Assembly: GCA_002298335.1 (NCBI GenBank)
Contig: DBNK01000029.1
Coordinates: 14,496-78,495, forward strand
DNA from: Thalassolituus sp. UBA674
Lineage (GTDB): Bacteria > Pseudomonadota > Gammaproteobacteria > Pseudomonadales > Oceanobacteraceae
Length of the DNA stretch: 64,000 bases
Direction of reading: 5' to 3'
The notes beneath the pieces are model-generated. The model saw only the letters and a list, made by a program, of their open reading frames with translations. It was not told where the DNA came from and made no database searches. Each line of letters starts with the position of its first letter. Within the stretch, counting starts at the first letter, position 1. Of this stretch, positions 26,501 through 35,802 are shown in pieces. Both the position numbers and the translations under genes were made by a program.

Positions 26501-27019
26501 ATGTCAGAAACCAAAAAACCACTCCCCAAACGCAGCCATCTGATCACACCGGAAGGCGAACAGGCCCTGCGTCGGGAATACGAATTTCTCTGGCGTGAAG
26601 AGCGCCCTAAAGTGACACAGGAAGTGTCAGACGCCGCCAAACTCGGCGACCGCTCTGAGAATGCTGAATACATTTATGGCAAGCGCCGCCTGCGTCAGAT
26701 CGACAGCCGCATCCGCTTTCTGTTGAAACGGCTGGATGCCGTGACGGTGGTAGATCGTCCACCGGCAGATCAGAACAGAATCTTTTTTGGTGCCTGGATT
26801 GAACTGGAGGACGAAGACGGTGAAATCCTGCAGTACCGTATAGTCGGCGCCGATGAAATAGATCTGCCAAGGGGATATATCAGCATTGATGCACCGCTTG
26901 CCCGCGGTTTACTGGGTAAGTCAGTGGATGATGATGTGCAGGTGCGGCTGCCCAAAGGCTTGACGGAATACTGGATCAGCAAGGTCAGTTATCAGCGGCC
27001 CGAGTGGGATAAGCACTGA
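26501..27019 (+). CDS. greB: transcription elongation factor GreB
   Basis: A 172-residue protein. The N-terminal coiled coil carries EFLWREERPKVTQEVSDAA, then GDRSENAEYIYGKRRLRQID, whose Asp-Glu pair acts in the RNA polymerase secondary channel. The C-terminal FKBP-like domain has FFGAWIELEDEDGE. GreB promotes cleavage of backtracked RNA. The frame stays open to 26252, but the ATG at 26501 gives the expected length. The ribosome site before it is weak, so the start is probable rather than certain. Confidence 0.92.
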   Translation: MSETKKPLPKRSHLITPEGEQALRREYEFLWREERPKVTQEVSDAAKLGDRSENAEYIYGKRRLRQIDSRIRFLLKRLDAVTVVDRPPADQNRIFFGAWIELEDEDGEILQYRIVGADEIDLPRGYISIDAPLARGLLGKSVDDDVQVRLPKGLTEYWISKVSYQRPEWDKH

Positions 27020-27073
27020 ATACCTCTCCGGGTTATTTACTCTGCTAATCTTTAATGCAGAGAGGTAATTCCC

Positions 27074-27589
27074 ATGAAGTGTTTGTTTGCCGGTCTTGTT
27101 CTGGCGTTGTCTTACTCTGTTTTCAGTTTCAGTGCGTATGCAGAAGCCGACGATGAAATGCCGGTTATCTACAAATTGCCGGTCTGGGTTGATGCAGTGA
27201 CTGAGGTCTGCCCGTGGAAATCCAGTTCCGCTGAGGGCTATATCCGTCTGATCCGCACCGAGAAAGAGGACGGCCGCAATGGTCTTTACGTGCAGTGGAT
27301 CCGTGCCGGTATTGCCGGACGTCCGGCGGAGGCGGTATCAACACTGGCAGTCACCCAGCTGGAAAAAGATTACATGGTGCGTATGGCCGTGCCAGAACCC
27401 CAGCTGAGCCGTACCGCCTGTCATCTGACTGCAGACGCTGAGGACATGATGAACGAGCGGCGCTACCGCTTTGATCTGATGCTGAAAGGGCCGGGCAAGC
27501 TGGAGTTTTCAGCCATGCGGCTGTACGACAGCGAAGTGCGTGAGGATGTCCGCCGCAGTGAAGAAGATGGCTGGGTCAGAGTGAACTGA
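27074..27589 (+). CDS. secreted hypothetical protein
   Basis: A 171-residue protein with a clear signal peptide (LVLALSYSVFSFSAYAEA) and a good GAGAGG ribosome site. The mature part has two cysteines that could pair and mixed strand-like sequence (EGYIRLIRTEKEDGRNGLYV). I recognise no domain. It lies 54 bases after greB and is convergent with ttcA. Confidence 0.75.
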   Translation: MKCLFAGLVLALSYSVFSFSAYAEADDEMPVIYKLPVWVDAVTEVCPWKSSSAEGYIRLIRTEKEDGRNGLYVQWIRAGIAGRPAEAVSTLAVTQLEKDYMVRMAVPEPQLSRTACHLTADAEDMMNERRYRFDLMLKGPGKLEFSAMRLYDSEVREDVRRSEEDGWVRVN

Positions 27590-27605
27590 CCCGGCGATTA
27601 TCCCG

Positions 27606-28505
27606 TCAGTCATCCCCAATCTGGACGACATCCAGACGGGTGAACAGGTGGCTGCGGTCCTGATCGCTATCGAGTTTATTGAAATCCCACAGTTCACGGT
27701 CACCCAGTTGTGACGGTGCCACATTGCAGACGGCAGCAAAAATATTCTCACTGCGGCCGGGCTGTTCTTTCTCCCACTGCTGCAGCATGTTTTTGACGTT
27801 CTGACGCTGCAGATTTTCCTGAGAGCCACACAGGTTGCAGGGAATAATCGGGAATTCTTTGGCTTCGGCAAAGGCCTCAATGTCTTTTTCTTTGCAGTAC
27901 GACAGCGGGCGGATGAGGATGTGTTTCTTGTCGTCGCTGAGCAGCTTGGGTGGCATGGCCTTGAGCTTGCCACCGTGGAACATATTCAGAAACAGGGTTT
28001 CGATAATGTCGTCGCGGTGGTGCCCCAGAGCGATCTTATTGGCACCGATACTTTCAGCAAACCCATACAGTGTGCCGCGGCGCAGGCGTGAACACAGGCC
28101 ACAGGTGGTTTTGCCTTCCGGAATGATTTCCTTCACCACGCTGTAGGTGTCTTTTTCGATAATGTGAAATGGCACACCCAGATTGCTCAGATATTCCGGC
28201 AGAACATGCTCAGGAAAGCCCGGCTGCTTCTGGTCCATGTTCACCGCAATCAGCTCGAAAGTCACCGGTGCGCTTTTCTGCAGGCTCATCAGAATATCCA
28301 GCATGGTGTATGAGTCTTTACCGCCGGACAGACACACCATCACCTTATCGCCGTCTTCGATCATGTTGTAATCTTCGATGGCTTTACCGACGTTACGGCG
28401 CAGGCGTTTCTGCAGCTTGTTGAACTCGGTTCTCGCCTTACGCTCGGCAATGGAGCCGGCAGACGTGTTCTGGCTGTCAGTGTCTGTGATTGGCAGTTCG
28501 TTCAT
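27606..28505 (-). CDS. ttcA: tRNA 2-thiocytidine(32) synthetase TtcA
   Basis: A 299-residue PP-loop enzyme. SGGKDSYTMLDIL is the ATP-binding loop. The paired CxxC motifs (TTCGLCSRLRRG, IPCNLCGSQEN) hold the Fe-S cluster used to thiolate C32 of some tRNAs. GHHRDDIIETLFLNMFHGG is the typical downstream segment. Standalone leftward gene. Confidence 0.96.
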   Translation of the reverse strand: MNELPITDTDSQNTSAGSIAERKARTEFNKLQKRLRRNVGKAIEDYNMIEDGDKVMVCLSGGKDSYTMLDILMSLQKSAPVTFELIAVNMDQKQPGFPEHVLPEYLSNLGVPFHIIEKDTYSVVKEIIPEGKTTCGLCSRLRRGTLYGFAESIGANKIALGHHRDDIIETLFLNMFHGGKLKAMPPKLLSDDKKHILIRPLSYCKEKDIEAFAEAKEFPIIPCNLCGSQENLQRQNVKNMLQQWEKEQPGRSENIFAAVCNVAPSQLGDRELWDFNKLDSDQDRSHLFTRLDVVQIGDD

Positions 28506-28646
28506 GGCAATTCCGGGCGGTCAGTCGGACAGGCTCCGGACTGGCATTAACAATGCGCCGGGAGCAGGGTATCCGGTAGTGTAAAGTGCTGCGCTTTATA
28601 ACAGAAGCGGGCGGAGGGTTAAAGGGAGCAGGCGGGTTGCGGGAGG

Positions 28647-29141
28647 TCAGGCAGCTGCGACGCAGGGCGCGACGAGGGTTTTGTAGCGTTCGATAAAGTG
28701 TTCGATCTCAAGATCCTGACGGGTGTGATAAAACGTCTTCCACAGTTTGGCCAGATGCAGCGGTGTGGGATTAGTCGGCAGAGAGAACTGGGCGTTGCGG
28801 GCATAGGCCACCCAGGTGATGGCGGTGGCATAGCTCAGGTTGGTCGTCAGCTCGGCGTGCGGCTGGACCAGAAACTCGCGTTGGCTGGCGATGCCGCGGA
28901 TGGCACTGGCCAGATCCGGATGCCCGGCCAGGTAGTCATCCCAGATATGGCGGTGTGTCAGACCGTGCATGCGGTAAATTCCGGCGGTCTTGTGACCTTC
29001 AGAGCGGAGGAAAGCGCCGATAGAGGATTCGGCAGCGGCTGTGCCAAGGAGAAGGAGCTCGGCAGAGGGGCTGGTGATGTCCAGCTTCTGCAGGGTCGGA
29101 CGGATGACACAGGTTCTGAAGTCTTCGGCATCTATTCCCAT
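28647..29141 (-). CDS. hypothetical protein with a muramidase-like motif
   Basis: A 164-residue soluble protein without a signal peptide. LLLLGTAAAESSIGAFLRSE followed by AGIYRMHGLTHRHIWDDYL resembles the glutamate-centred motif and Gly-x-Tyr/Phe-Gln-Met element of lysozyme-like proteins found in phages. The rest (TNLSYATAITWVAYAR, LWKTFYHTR) fits helical packing of such folds. GGAG six bases before the ATG at 29141 decides the start over a GTG at 29153. No holin or phage gene is nearby, so it may be a domesticated phage protein. Identification is tentative. Confidence 0.5.
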   Translation of the reverse strand: MGIDAEDFRTCVIRPTLQKLDITSPSAELLLLGTAAAESSIGAFLRSEGHKTAGIYRMHGLTHRHIWDDYLAGHPDLASAIRGIASQREFLVQPHAELTTNLSYATAITWVAYARNAQFSLPTNPTPLHLAKLWKTFYHTRQDLEIEHFIERYKTLVAPCVAAA

Positions 29142-29267
29142 GGGGAACTCCACAACGGAATACTAATAGACTGGCTTATATTGTATCGGCACGCAAGACA
29201 GCTACTTAAGAAAAAGACGAAAAGCCGGTGATGCGGTCAATCAGCCGGATAAAATCCGTAGTCAGGA

Positions 29268-29933
29268 TCAGAGCAGATGCTGACCGACGGCCCATAAGGT
29301 CCATATACCATAGCTGATCAGCAGCAGGCCGCTCAGTTGACGCATCAGAGTGTGCTGCACCAGCTTCATCAGCGAGGCGGATACAAGGCTCGCTGAAAAC
29401 ACTGCAGGCCAGGTGCCAAGTCCGAAGACCAGCATCGCCAGAGCGCCGTTTAACGGATCACCATTTGCCGCTACCCAGCTCAACGTGCTGTAGATGAGTC
29501 CGCAGGGGAGCCAGCCCCAGAGCATCCCGAGAAGCAGCTGACTTGCGCTGTCCGTTCGCCCCAGGAGCTTCTGTGTTATGGGTTGGATGGGCTTCCAGAT
29601 CAGCTGACCGATGGCTTCCACCCGCGTCAGTAACATAGCCCAGCGGCCGATATAGAGCCCCATCAGGATGAGCATAACACCGGCCAGCAGGCGCAGCGTG
29701 ACCATCAGGGTTTCATGAAGAGTCTGCAGCCAGAGGCCAGCCAGGCCAACCAGAAATCCCGCCAGTGCGTAACTGAGTATACGACCGCTGTTGAACAGCA
29801 GTGCTGCCCGGATTTTATTCTGTCCGGCAACATTTCCTGCTGCTGCCGCGATGCCTCCACACATCACCAGACAGTGGCTGGCGCCGGAGAGGCCGATCAG
29901 CAGGGCTGCCAGCAGGGACAGAGGTTCAGTCAT
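29268..29933 (-). CDS. TauE/SafE-like membrane protein of the cco cluster
   Basis: A 221-residue protein with about six transmembrane segments. SGASHCLVMCGGIAAAAGN (first helix) and WGWLPCGLIYSTLSW (later helix) are the conserved cysteine motifs of the SafE branch that commonly follows ccoS. It probably handles copper or thiols for cytochrome oxidase assembly, though this is not established. Its ATG overlaps the end of ccoS by 8 bases, which decides the start over the longer open frame to 30077. Confidence 0.85.
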   Translation of the reverse strand: MTEPLSLLAALLIGLSGASHCLVMCGGIAAAAGNVAGQNKIRAALLFNSGRILSYALAGFLVGLAGLWLQTLHETLMVTLRLLAGVMLILMGLYIGRWAMLLTRVEAIGQLIWKPIQPITQKLLGRTDSASQLLLGMLWGWLPCGLIYSTLSWVAANGDPLNGALAMLVFGLGTWPAVFSASLVSASLMKLVQHTLMRQLSGLLLISYGIWTLWAVGQHLL

Positions 29934-30126
29934 CAGACGACTTTTTGTCGGCAGGTTTTGTCTGCTCAGGTGCCGGCTGCGGTTCGTCGTCATCATCGAA
30001 CAGAATACGGTGAGCCGGGGAGTCCAGGTCATCAAACTGGCCGCCTTTAACGGCCCAGAAGAAGACCAGCACGGCAATGCTGATCAGCAGGATCGACAGA
30101 GGAATCAGGACGTAAATAATGTCCAT
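29926..30126 (-). CDS. ccoS: cbb3 oxidase maturation protein CcoS
   Basis: A 66-residue single-span protein. MDIIYVLIPLSILLISIAVL is followed by FFWAVKGGQFDDLDSPAHRI, the CcoS signature. CcoS is needed to assemble haem/copper-loaded cbb3 oxidase. It starts 2 bases after ccoI and overlaps the SafE-like gene. Confidence 0.94.
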   Translation of the reverse strand: MDIIYVLIPLSILLISIAVLVFFWAVKGGQFDDLDSPAHRILFDDDDEPQPAPEQTKPADKKSSDD

Positions 30127-30128
30127 GT

Positions 30129-32573
30129 TCAGAGTTCTCCGGAGACGTGTTTAGGCAGCCGGGTCAGGCGCAGTGCGTTAAGGACAACCAGCAGTGAACT
30201 GAACGACATACCAATGGCGGCAGCCCATGGCGGAACCAGACCGGCGGCGGCCAGTGGTAAAGCAATGAGATTGTACACCAGTGCCCAGAGGATGTTTTCG
30301 CGGATGATGATACGGGTGCGCTTAGCGAGCGCCAGAGCATCGCGTATCAGGGTCATCTGACCGCTGATGAGCAGGGCATCGGCGTTGGTTTTGGCCAGGT
30401 CTGTTGCGTCGCTGACCGCCAGCGAGACATCTGCGCCAGCCAGCACCGGAACGTCATTGATGCCGTCGCCGACCATCAGCACCGTATCACCTGCTGCCTG
30501 CCAGCCGCGGACTTTCTCCAGTTTCTGCTCAGCAGACAGTCCCTGATAAAACTCCCGTATGCCCGCTTCAGCAGCAATGGCGGGTGCTGATGCACCCGGG
30601 TCTCCGGTCAGCATGACGACAGCAATGGATTGTTGCTGCAGAGCTGCGATCAGCTCCGGTGTGGTGCGGCGCAGGGTATCGTTAAGCAGGAACCAGCCAG
30701 CAGGCTGATCATCAACTGACAGCAGCAGCCATTGGCCTGTCTCAGACTGCGGCGTTTCAGGTGGCTTACTGCAGGCAAAATCAGCACGGCCAAAACGTAC
30801 CTTCTGACCCTCATGAGTCCCGCTCACACCCTGACTGGTGTGGTGGCGGATATCACTGACGGTAGCGGGTTCAAACTGACTGAAAGCGCGGGCGATGGGG
30901 TGGGCTGAATCCTGTTCCAGCGCTGCTGCCAGTTCGTACAGCGGGTTTTCGTCAAAACCCGGGAAAGGACGGACTTCTTCCAGTTGCAGATGACCCTCGG
31001 TGAGGGTGCCGGTTTTATCAAAAACCACACGGTTGACCTGATTCAGCGTTTCCAGCACATGGCCTTTGCTGATCAGCAGGCCACGCTCCCGCAGTGCTGT
31101 GGTGGTGGCGGTCAGAGCGGTGGGGGTGGCCAGAGAGAGGGCGCAGGGACAGGTCACAACCAGCACGGACAGGGCAATGAAAAACGCATGATCATCGCCC
31201 TGCAGCGTCCAGTATGTGAACACGGAGCCTGAGATGACTAACACGGCTGCCACAAAGCGGCTGGCAATGCGGTCGGCAAGCAGGGCGATCCTGGGTTTTT
31301 CCTGCTGAGCCCGGTCCATCAGGCGGACAATCGCAGAAAGTCTGGCACTGGCACCGGTGGCGGTGACTTCGATTTCCAGCGGATTTTCACAATTCACCGT
31401 ACCACCGATCACCGTATCACCAGTTACTTTGCTGATGGGCATGTACTCGCCAGTGAGAGCGGCTTCATCAACCGCAGACTCGCCACAGAGAATCAGACCA
31501 TCCGCCGGAATAGGCTGACCCGGGCGGATTTTCAGCCGGTCGCCGGTCCTGATTTCTTCCACCGGGATGATTTCTTCGCCACTGGCCGTCAGGCGGCAGG
31601 CGACATTCGGTAACAGCGAGAGCAGGTTATTACCGGCATTGCCCATGCGGTGGCGGGCACGCATCTCCAGAAAACGCCCGAGCAGCAGCAGGAAGGTGAA
31701 CATGCAGACGGAATCAAAATACACCTCCACGCCCTGATTGAAGGTACTCCAGATACTGGCACAGAAGGCCAGCAGGATTGCCAGGGACACAGGTACATCC
31801 ATGGTCAGGTGTCGCGATCTGAGGTCACGGATAGCGGCATCGAAAAAGGGTCTGGCACCATAGAGCACCACAGGTGTGGTGAGCAGCATGGAAGCAAAGC
31901 GCACAAACACCTCGTACTGCTCGGCCATCCCGACATAAAGAGGAACGGCCAGCATCATTACCTGCATCATACCGATGCCGGAGACGGCCAGGCGGCGGAT
32001 TGCGGCTTTGCTCTCGCGGTTATGACGTTCGTCATCCGCAGTGGCAGAGAAGGGTGCTGCTTTGTAGCCCAGCTGCCAGATGGCCTCGAAGATGGCAGAC
32101 AACAGAATCTGCTCCGGCTCCCAACGGATGACCAGACGATGATTGGACAGATTCAGGGAGGCACTGGTGACGCCTTTTAGCTGCGCCAGGCGGTGTTCAA
32201 TCAGCCAGGCACAGGCGGCACAGGTAATGCCTTCAATGATCAGGGTCGCTTCTGCCGTAGTACCATGAGTCGTACCCTGAGCAGTGCCATGATGGGCAAC
32301 AAAGCGGCTCTGCATGGCCGGGCTGTCATAGAGTGTCAGGGTGTCACGGGCGGCGGGCCCGGCCATACTGGCAGGCACCGAAGCGGGTTCCGGCAGTTCG
32401 GTACGGTGGCGATAATAGTCTTTCAGACCGGAAGCCATGATGGTTTCGGCAACGGCTTTGCAGCCGGGGCAGCACATGGGCTGCTCTTCACCATTGATCA
32501 TGGCCGTCCAGCGCTGACGGCCACGAACCGGCTCGCCGCAATGGAAGCAGGCTTCAGTCTCTCGGACAGACAT
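30129..32573 (-). CDS. ccoI: copper-exporting P-type ATPase CcoI (FixI)
   Basis: An 814-residue P1B ATPase delivering copper for cbb3 oxidase. N-terminal CFHCGEPV and a CCPGC cluster are followed by the heavy-metal domain GITCAACAWLIEHRL, then eight membrane helices with the CPC transport motif in VVTCPCALSLATPTAL. Phosphorylation site DKTGTLTEG, TGE loop LTGEYMPIS and hinge GDGINDVPVLAGAD are all intact. The ATG at 32573 overlaps the ccoH stop, and upstream extension to 32636 is not needed. Confidence 0.95.
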   Translation of the reverse strand: MSVRETEACFHCGEPVRGRQRWTAMINGEEQPMCCPGCKAVAETIMASGLKDYYRHRTELPEPASVPASMAGPAARDTLTLYDSPAMQSRFVAHHGTAQGTTHGTTAEATLIIEGITCAACAWLIEHRLAQLKGVTSASLNLSNHRLVIRWEPEQILLSAIFEAIWQLGYKAAPFSATADDERHNRESKAAIRRLAVSGIGMMQVMMLAVPLYVGMAEQYEVFVRFASMLLTTPVVLYGARPFFDAAIRDLRSRHLTMDVPVSLAILLAFCASIWSTFNQGVEVYFDSVCMFTFLLLLGRFLEMRARHRMGNAGNNLLSLLPNVACRLTASGEEIIPVEEIRTGDRLKIRPGQPIPADGLILCGESAVDEAALTGEYMPISKVTGDTVIGGTVNCENPLEIEVTATGASARLSAIVRLMDRAQQEKPRIALLADRIASRFVAAVLVISGSVFTYWTLQGDDHAFFIALSVLVVTCPCALSLATPTALTATTTALRERGLLISKGHVLETLNQVNRVVFDKTGTLTEGHLQLEEVRPFPGFDENPLYELAAALEQDSAHPIARAFSQFEPATVSDIRHHTSQGVSGTHEGQKVRFGRADFACSKPPETPQSETGQWLLLSVDDQPAGWFLLNDTLRRTTPELIAALQQQSIAVVMLTGDPGASAPAIAAEAGIREFYQGLSAEQKLEKVRGWQAAGDTVLMVGDGINDVPVLAGADVSLAVSDATDLAKTNADALLISGQMTLIRDALALAKRTRIIIRENILWALVYNLIALPLAAAGLVPPWAAAIGMSFSSLLVVLNALRLTRLPKHVSGEL

Positions 32574-33061
32574 TACCGGAAGCTCAGATGAATTACCTTG
32601 CCCGGTTCGATAAAGACCGTCTGCTGCAGGCGCCAACCCTGCTCAGGACTGGTCAGCCAGAGATGTCGTTTTTCCGGCAACTCCAGCGGATTCATACCCA
32701 CATATTCACGTTCTGAAATCTGTTGCAGGACGGCTGTGGCATCGCGGTCTTCAATCGTCGGGTGTCCCATCTGCAGTTGCAGTACGGTCGGCATAGTGCT
32801 CATGGCATCTGACAGGGTGATGATGATGCGGTCACCTTCGAAGCGCAGGTCCGCTTCGGCCAGCAGGTCGCGGGCGGCCTGATCCTGTTCCTGGTTTTCG
32901 GTGTAGCTGACGCCGTCCTTGTAATAGCTGTCGCTGACCAGCGTATCGGCACCATCCACAGCCAGGGTCAGCATCACGAAACCCCAGAAAATGGCGATGA
33001 CCGGAATGCCAACGACCAGCAGCATCATGGGTTCTTTGTACCAGGGGGTGCGTTTTTCCAC
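32573..33061 (-). CDS. ccoH: FixH family cbb3 assembly protein CcoH
   Basis: A 162-residue single-pass protein. PWYKEPMMLLVVGIPVIAI is the N-terminal region with the membrane helix. LVSDSYYKDGVSYTENQEQD is the conserved FixH element just outside the membrane. CcoH interacts with the assembling cbb3 complex and CcoI. It overlaps ccoI by one base. ccoG lies upstream, beyond a terminator. Confidence 0.92.
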   Translation of the reverse strand: MEKRTPWYKEPMMLLVVGIPVIAIFWGFVMLTLAVDGADTLVSDSYYKDGVSYTENQEQDQAARDLLAEADLRFEGDRIIITLSDAMSTMPTVLQLQMGHPTIEDRDATAVLQQISEREYVGMNPLELPEKRHLWLTSPEQGWRLQQTVFIEPGKVIHLSFR

Positions 33062-33093
33062 GTAAATTCCTGTTCTTATAAGCCAGTTGTCAT

Positions 33094-33132
33094 AAAAAAA
33101 TAAGCCGCCTGATTCTACTGACTCAGGCGGCT
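33094..33132 (-). terminator. intrinsic terminator after ccoG
   Basis: Arms AGCCGCCTGA (33103-33112) and TCAGGCGGCT (33123-33132), 10 bp, perfect. Reading leftward the stem runs into a T-rich tail (plus-strand A run 33094-33100). This separates ccoG from ccoHIS. Confidence 0.87.
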
Positions 33133-33154
33133 CAGCTCCAGCGGCAAAGACGGA

Positions 33155-34564
33155 TCAGGTTCGCGGTGCGATGAAGCGGCTTTCTTCCCGGGTCACTTCT
33201 TCGCCAGTGGTCGCATCGGTAATAACGAACTCAATATCCGTTTTACTGGCTTTGGTTTTGGTCACTTCCGGATCAATTTCCAGATTCAGGGTGACTTCTT
33301 TCAGCTGGTTCACATCAAGCGCCCAGTCGGTCTTGCCGATAATGTTCACTCCATTCAGGCCTTCTACGCTGATCAGATACTCATGCGGTTCATTCGACAT
33401 ATTCATCAGCTTCAGCGTGTAGGCATTGGTGATGGTGTCATTGACGGTCACCTGATAGAGACGTCCACGGTCACGCTCAATATCCAGCTCAAAGGGGGTG
33501 CGGCTGAACACGGCATAAGCGAGCAGGGTCATCATGGTGATCAGTGCGAATGAATAACCGAAGAAGCGCGGACGGAACACATGCAGTTTGCCCCCGGCCA
33601 GTTCGTTCTCAGTGGTGTAGCGGATCAGGCCCTTCGGTTTGTTGATCTTCTCCATAATTGAGTCGCAGGCATCCACACACAGGGCACAACCGATGCACTG
33701 GTATTGCAGACCGTCACGGATATCAATACCGGTCGGACACACCTGCACACACATGGAACAGTCAACGCAGTCGCCTTTGTCACTGGCTGCGGCTTCTTTA
33801 CGGCTGCCTTTACCGCGCGGCTCGCCACGGTTGAAATCGTAGGAAACGGCGAGCGTATCCGAGTCGTACATCACAGACTGGAAGCGGGCATAAGGGCACA
33901 TGTAGATACAGACCTGTTCGCGCATCCAGCCGGCGTTGACATAGGTTGCTACGGTGAAGAAGCCCATCCAGAAGATGGCCCAACCGTTCACATCGCCCAG
34001 GGTTAACAGTTCAGGCACCAGTTCTCGGATCGGGCTGAAGTAGCCGACGAACGTAAGACCAGTCCAGAATGCGATGAACAGCCAGATGATATGCTTGACG
34101 GCTTTCTTGCTGAATTTACTGCCGCTCATTGGTTCTTTATCCAGCTTCATACGCTGGCTGCGGGTACCTTCGACTTTTTCTTCGACCCACATGTAGATGA
34201 AGGACCAGGCCGACTGCGGGCAGGTGTAGCCACACCAGATACGTCCAGCAAGGTTGGTGATGGTAAACAGGCCAAAGGCACAGATAATCAGTGCCCAGGA
34301 CAGCAGCACAAAGTCCTGTGGCCAGAAGGTAATGCCAAATATATGGAACTGACGGGCAGGCAGATCGAAATAGACCAGTTGCTGACCGTCGATACTGATC
34401 CAGGCCACACCGAAGTAGGCCAGCATCAGGGCCCACAGGGTCCAGGTGCGCAGCTTCTGGAACACGCCCTGAATTTCACGGACGTAGATTTTTTCACGTT
34501 TTTTGTAGAGCGGAATGGTGTCGTCTTTAGCGGGTGTCACGTCTGTGGCGGGTATTTTATTCAT
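33155..34564 (-). CDS. ccoG: cbb3 oxidase accessory ferredoxin-like protein CcoG
   Basis: A 469-residue membrane protein. WCGYTCPQSAWSFIYMW lies in the NapH-like membrane part. Two 4Fe-4S clusters are bound by CVDCSMCVQVCPTG and CIGCALCVDACD. A C-terminal immunoglobulin-like domain follows the last helix. CcoG is reported to act as a cupric reductase supporting cbb3 assembly. It is set between two strong terminators, so it forms its own transcript. Confidence 0.95.
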   Translation of the reverse strand: MNKIPATDVTPAKDDTIPLYKKREKIYVREIQGVFQKLRTWTLWALMLAYFGVAWISIDGQQLVYFDLPARQFHIFGITFWPQDFVLLSWALIICAFGLFTITNLAGRIWCGYTCPQSAWSFIYMWVEEKVEGTRSQRMKLDKEPMSGSKFSKKAVKHIIWLFIAFWTGLTFVGYFSPIRELVPELLTLGDVNGWAIFWMGFFTVATYVNAGWMREQVCIYMCPYARFQSVMYDSDTLAVSYDFNRGEPRGKGSRKEAAASDKGDCVDCSMCVQVCPTGIDIRDGLQYQCIGCALCVDACDSIMEKINKPKGLIRYTTENELAGGKLHVFRPRFFGYSFALITMMTLLAYAVFSRTPFELDIERDRGRLYQVTVNDTITNAYTLKLMNMSNEPHEYLISVEGLNGVNIIGKTDWALDVNQLKEVTLNLEIDPEVTKTKASKTDIEFVITDATTGEEVTREESRFIAPRT

Positions 34565-34630
34565 GAGTCTCTCACCTCACCTGTGTCGATTTATGAGTAC
34601 ATTATATCGGTTCTTTCTTATATTCGAATC

Positions 34631-34659
34631 AAAAAAAAGCGGCATCATTGTGCCGCTTG
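34631..34659 (-). terminator. intrinsic terminator after ccoP
   Basis: AAGCGGCA/TGCCGCTT stem with a six-base loop. In the leftward direction it is followed by eight T (plus-strand A at 34631-34638). It ends the ccoNOQP transcript. Confidence 0.9.
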
Positions 34660-34707
34660 ATAATTGTCAATGTCCAGTTCAGACAGGGGAGATGAACTCC
34701 CCGGTTA

Positions 34708-35619
34708 TCAGTTCTGGGACAGAGAGTAGATGTAGGCTGCCAGTACGTGAACCTTGTCTTCACCCAGAATCTCTTTCTGGGCAGGCATCTTACCGGCACG
34801 GCCATTACGCAGGGTGAACTGAATCTGCTTGGTGGAGCCACCGTACAGCCAGATGTCATCAGTCAGGTTAGGAGCACCGACCAGCTGATTACCCTTGCCA
34901 TCCGCACCGTGACACACAGAGCAGTTCTGTGCAAAGGCCGGAGCGGCTTTCTCAGCGGCTTCTGCATCGTGGGGCAGACCAGACAGGCTGCGTACGTACT
35001 CGGCCATCTCAATCACGCCTTCATCACCCAGAACTGCCTGCCAGGCTGGCATGGCACCCTGACGACCGTACATGATGGTCTCTTTGATCTTCTCAGGAGA
35101 GCCACCGTACAGCCAGTCATGGTCGGTCAGGTTCGGGAAGCCCTGAGCACCCATAGCGCTGGTGCCGTGGCACACAGAACAGTTGCTCTTGAACAGGCGC
35201 TGACCGGTCTGCAGTGCTTCTTCGTTTTTGGCCAGCTCAGCAACCGGAGTGGCCAGGTAACCGTCGAACAGAGGCGCGAGTTTCTCGTCGTAAGCCTGTA
35301 CTTCAGCTTTCCACTGGTTGGTGGACGTCCAGGTTACCGGTTCACCGTCGACTTTCACGGTCAGGAAACCGTCGAAGTTACCCAGGCCATACAGACCCAC
35401 ATAGCCGAAGCCGAATACGATGGTGGCCCAGAACATATAGACCCACCAGCGTGGCAGCGGGTTGTCATATTCTTCAATGCCGTCGTACTCGTGACCTGTG
35501 GTCTGAGTGGTTTCTTCTTTACGATGGCCGCGCATGCTGTACACGATCAGCACGCCGCAGCCGGCCATGGAACCGAACACGATTGCCATGATCCATACTT
35601 GCCAGAATGTACTTAACAT
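34708..35619 (-). CDS. ccoP: cbb3 cytochrome c oxidase dihaem subunit CcoP
   Basis: A 303-residue subunit. Membrane helices are near residues 5-30 and 60-80, and PLPRWWVYMFWATIVFGFGY is the conserved FixP segment. Two CSVCHG haem c sites follow (CSVCHGTSAMG and CSVCHGADGKG), with distal methionines in MPAWQ and MPAQK. It passes electrons from cytochrome c to CcoO. Last gene of ccoNOQP, directly before a terminator. Confidence 0.96.
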   Translation of the reverse strand: MLSTFWQVWIMAIVFGSMAGCGVLIVYSMRGHRKEETTQTTGHEYDGIEEYDNPLPRWWVYMFWATIVFGFGYVGLYGLGNFDGFLTVKVDGEPVTWTSTNQWKAEVQAYDEKLAPLFDGYLATPVAELAKNEEALQTGQRLFKSNCSVCHGTSAMGAQGFPNLTDHDWLYGGSPEKIKETIMYGRQGAMPAWQAVLGDEGVIEMAEYVRSLSGLPHDAEAAEKAAPAFAQNCSVCHGADGKGNQLVGAPNLTDDIWLYGGSTKQIQFTLRNGRAGKMPAQKEILGEDKVHVLAAYIYSLSQN

Positions 35620-35621
35620 AA

Positions 35622-35798
35622 TCAGTTACTCCGCTTGTTGTCGCTGTCCGTGGGCATCTCTTCGTTTTCGCCAAAAGGAATCTTGGCATCGTCTTCAAAG
35701 CGCTTGCGGCGGCTGGAGCCATAGGCCCACCAGATAATGCCGGTGAAGGCGATCAGGGCGAAAACAGAACCCAATCCACGGACGTCGTTAATATCCAT
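35622..35798 (-). CDS. ccoQ: cbb3 oxidase small subunit CcoQ
   Basis: A 58-residue single-helix protein read from the minus strand: it begins MDINDVRGLGSVFALIAF and continues TGIIWWAYGSSRRKRFEDDA, the FixQ/CcoQ pattern, ending in an acidic tail. It fits exactly between ccoO (4-base gap) and ccoP (2-base gap). It stabilises the interaction of CcoP with the CcoNO core. Confidence 0.95.
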   Translation of the reverse strand: MDINDVRGLGSVFALIAFTGIIWWAYGSSRRKRFEDDAKIPFGENEEMPTDSDNKRSN

Positions 35799-35802
35799 TG
35801 TC

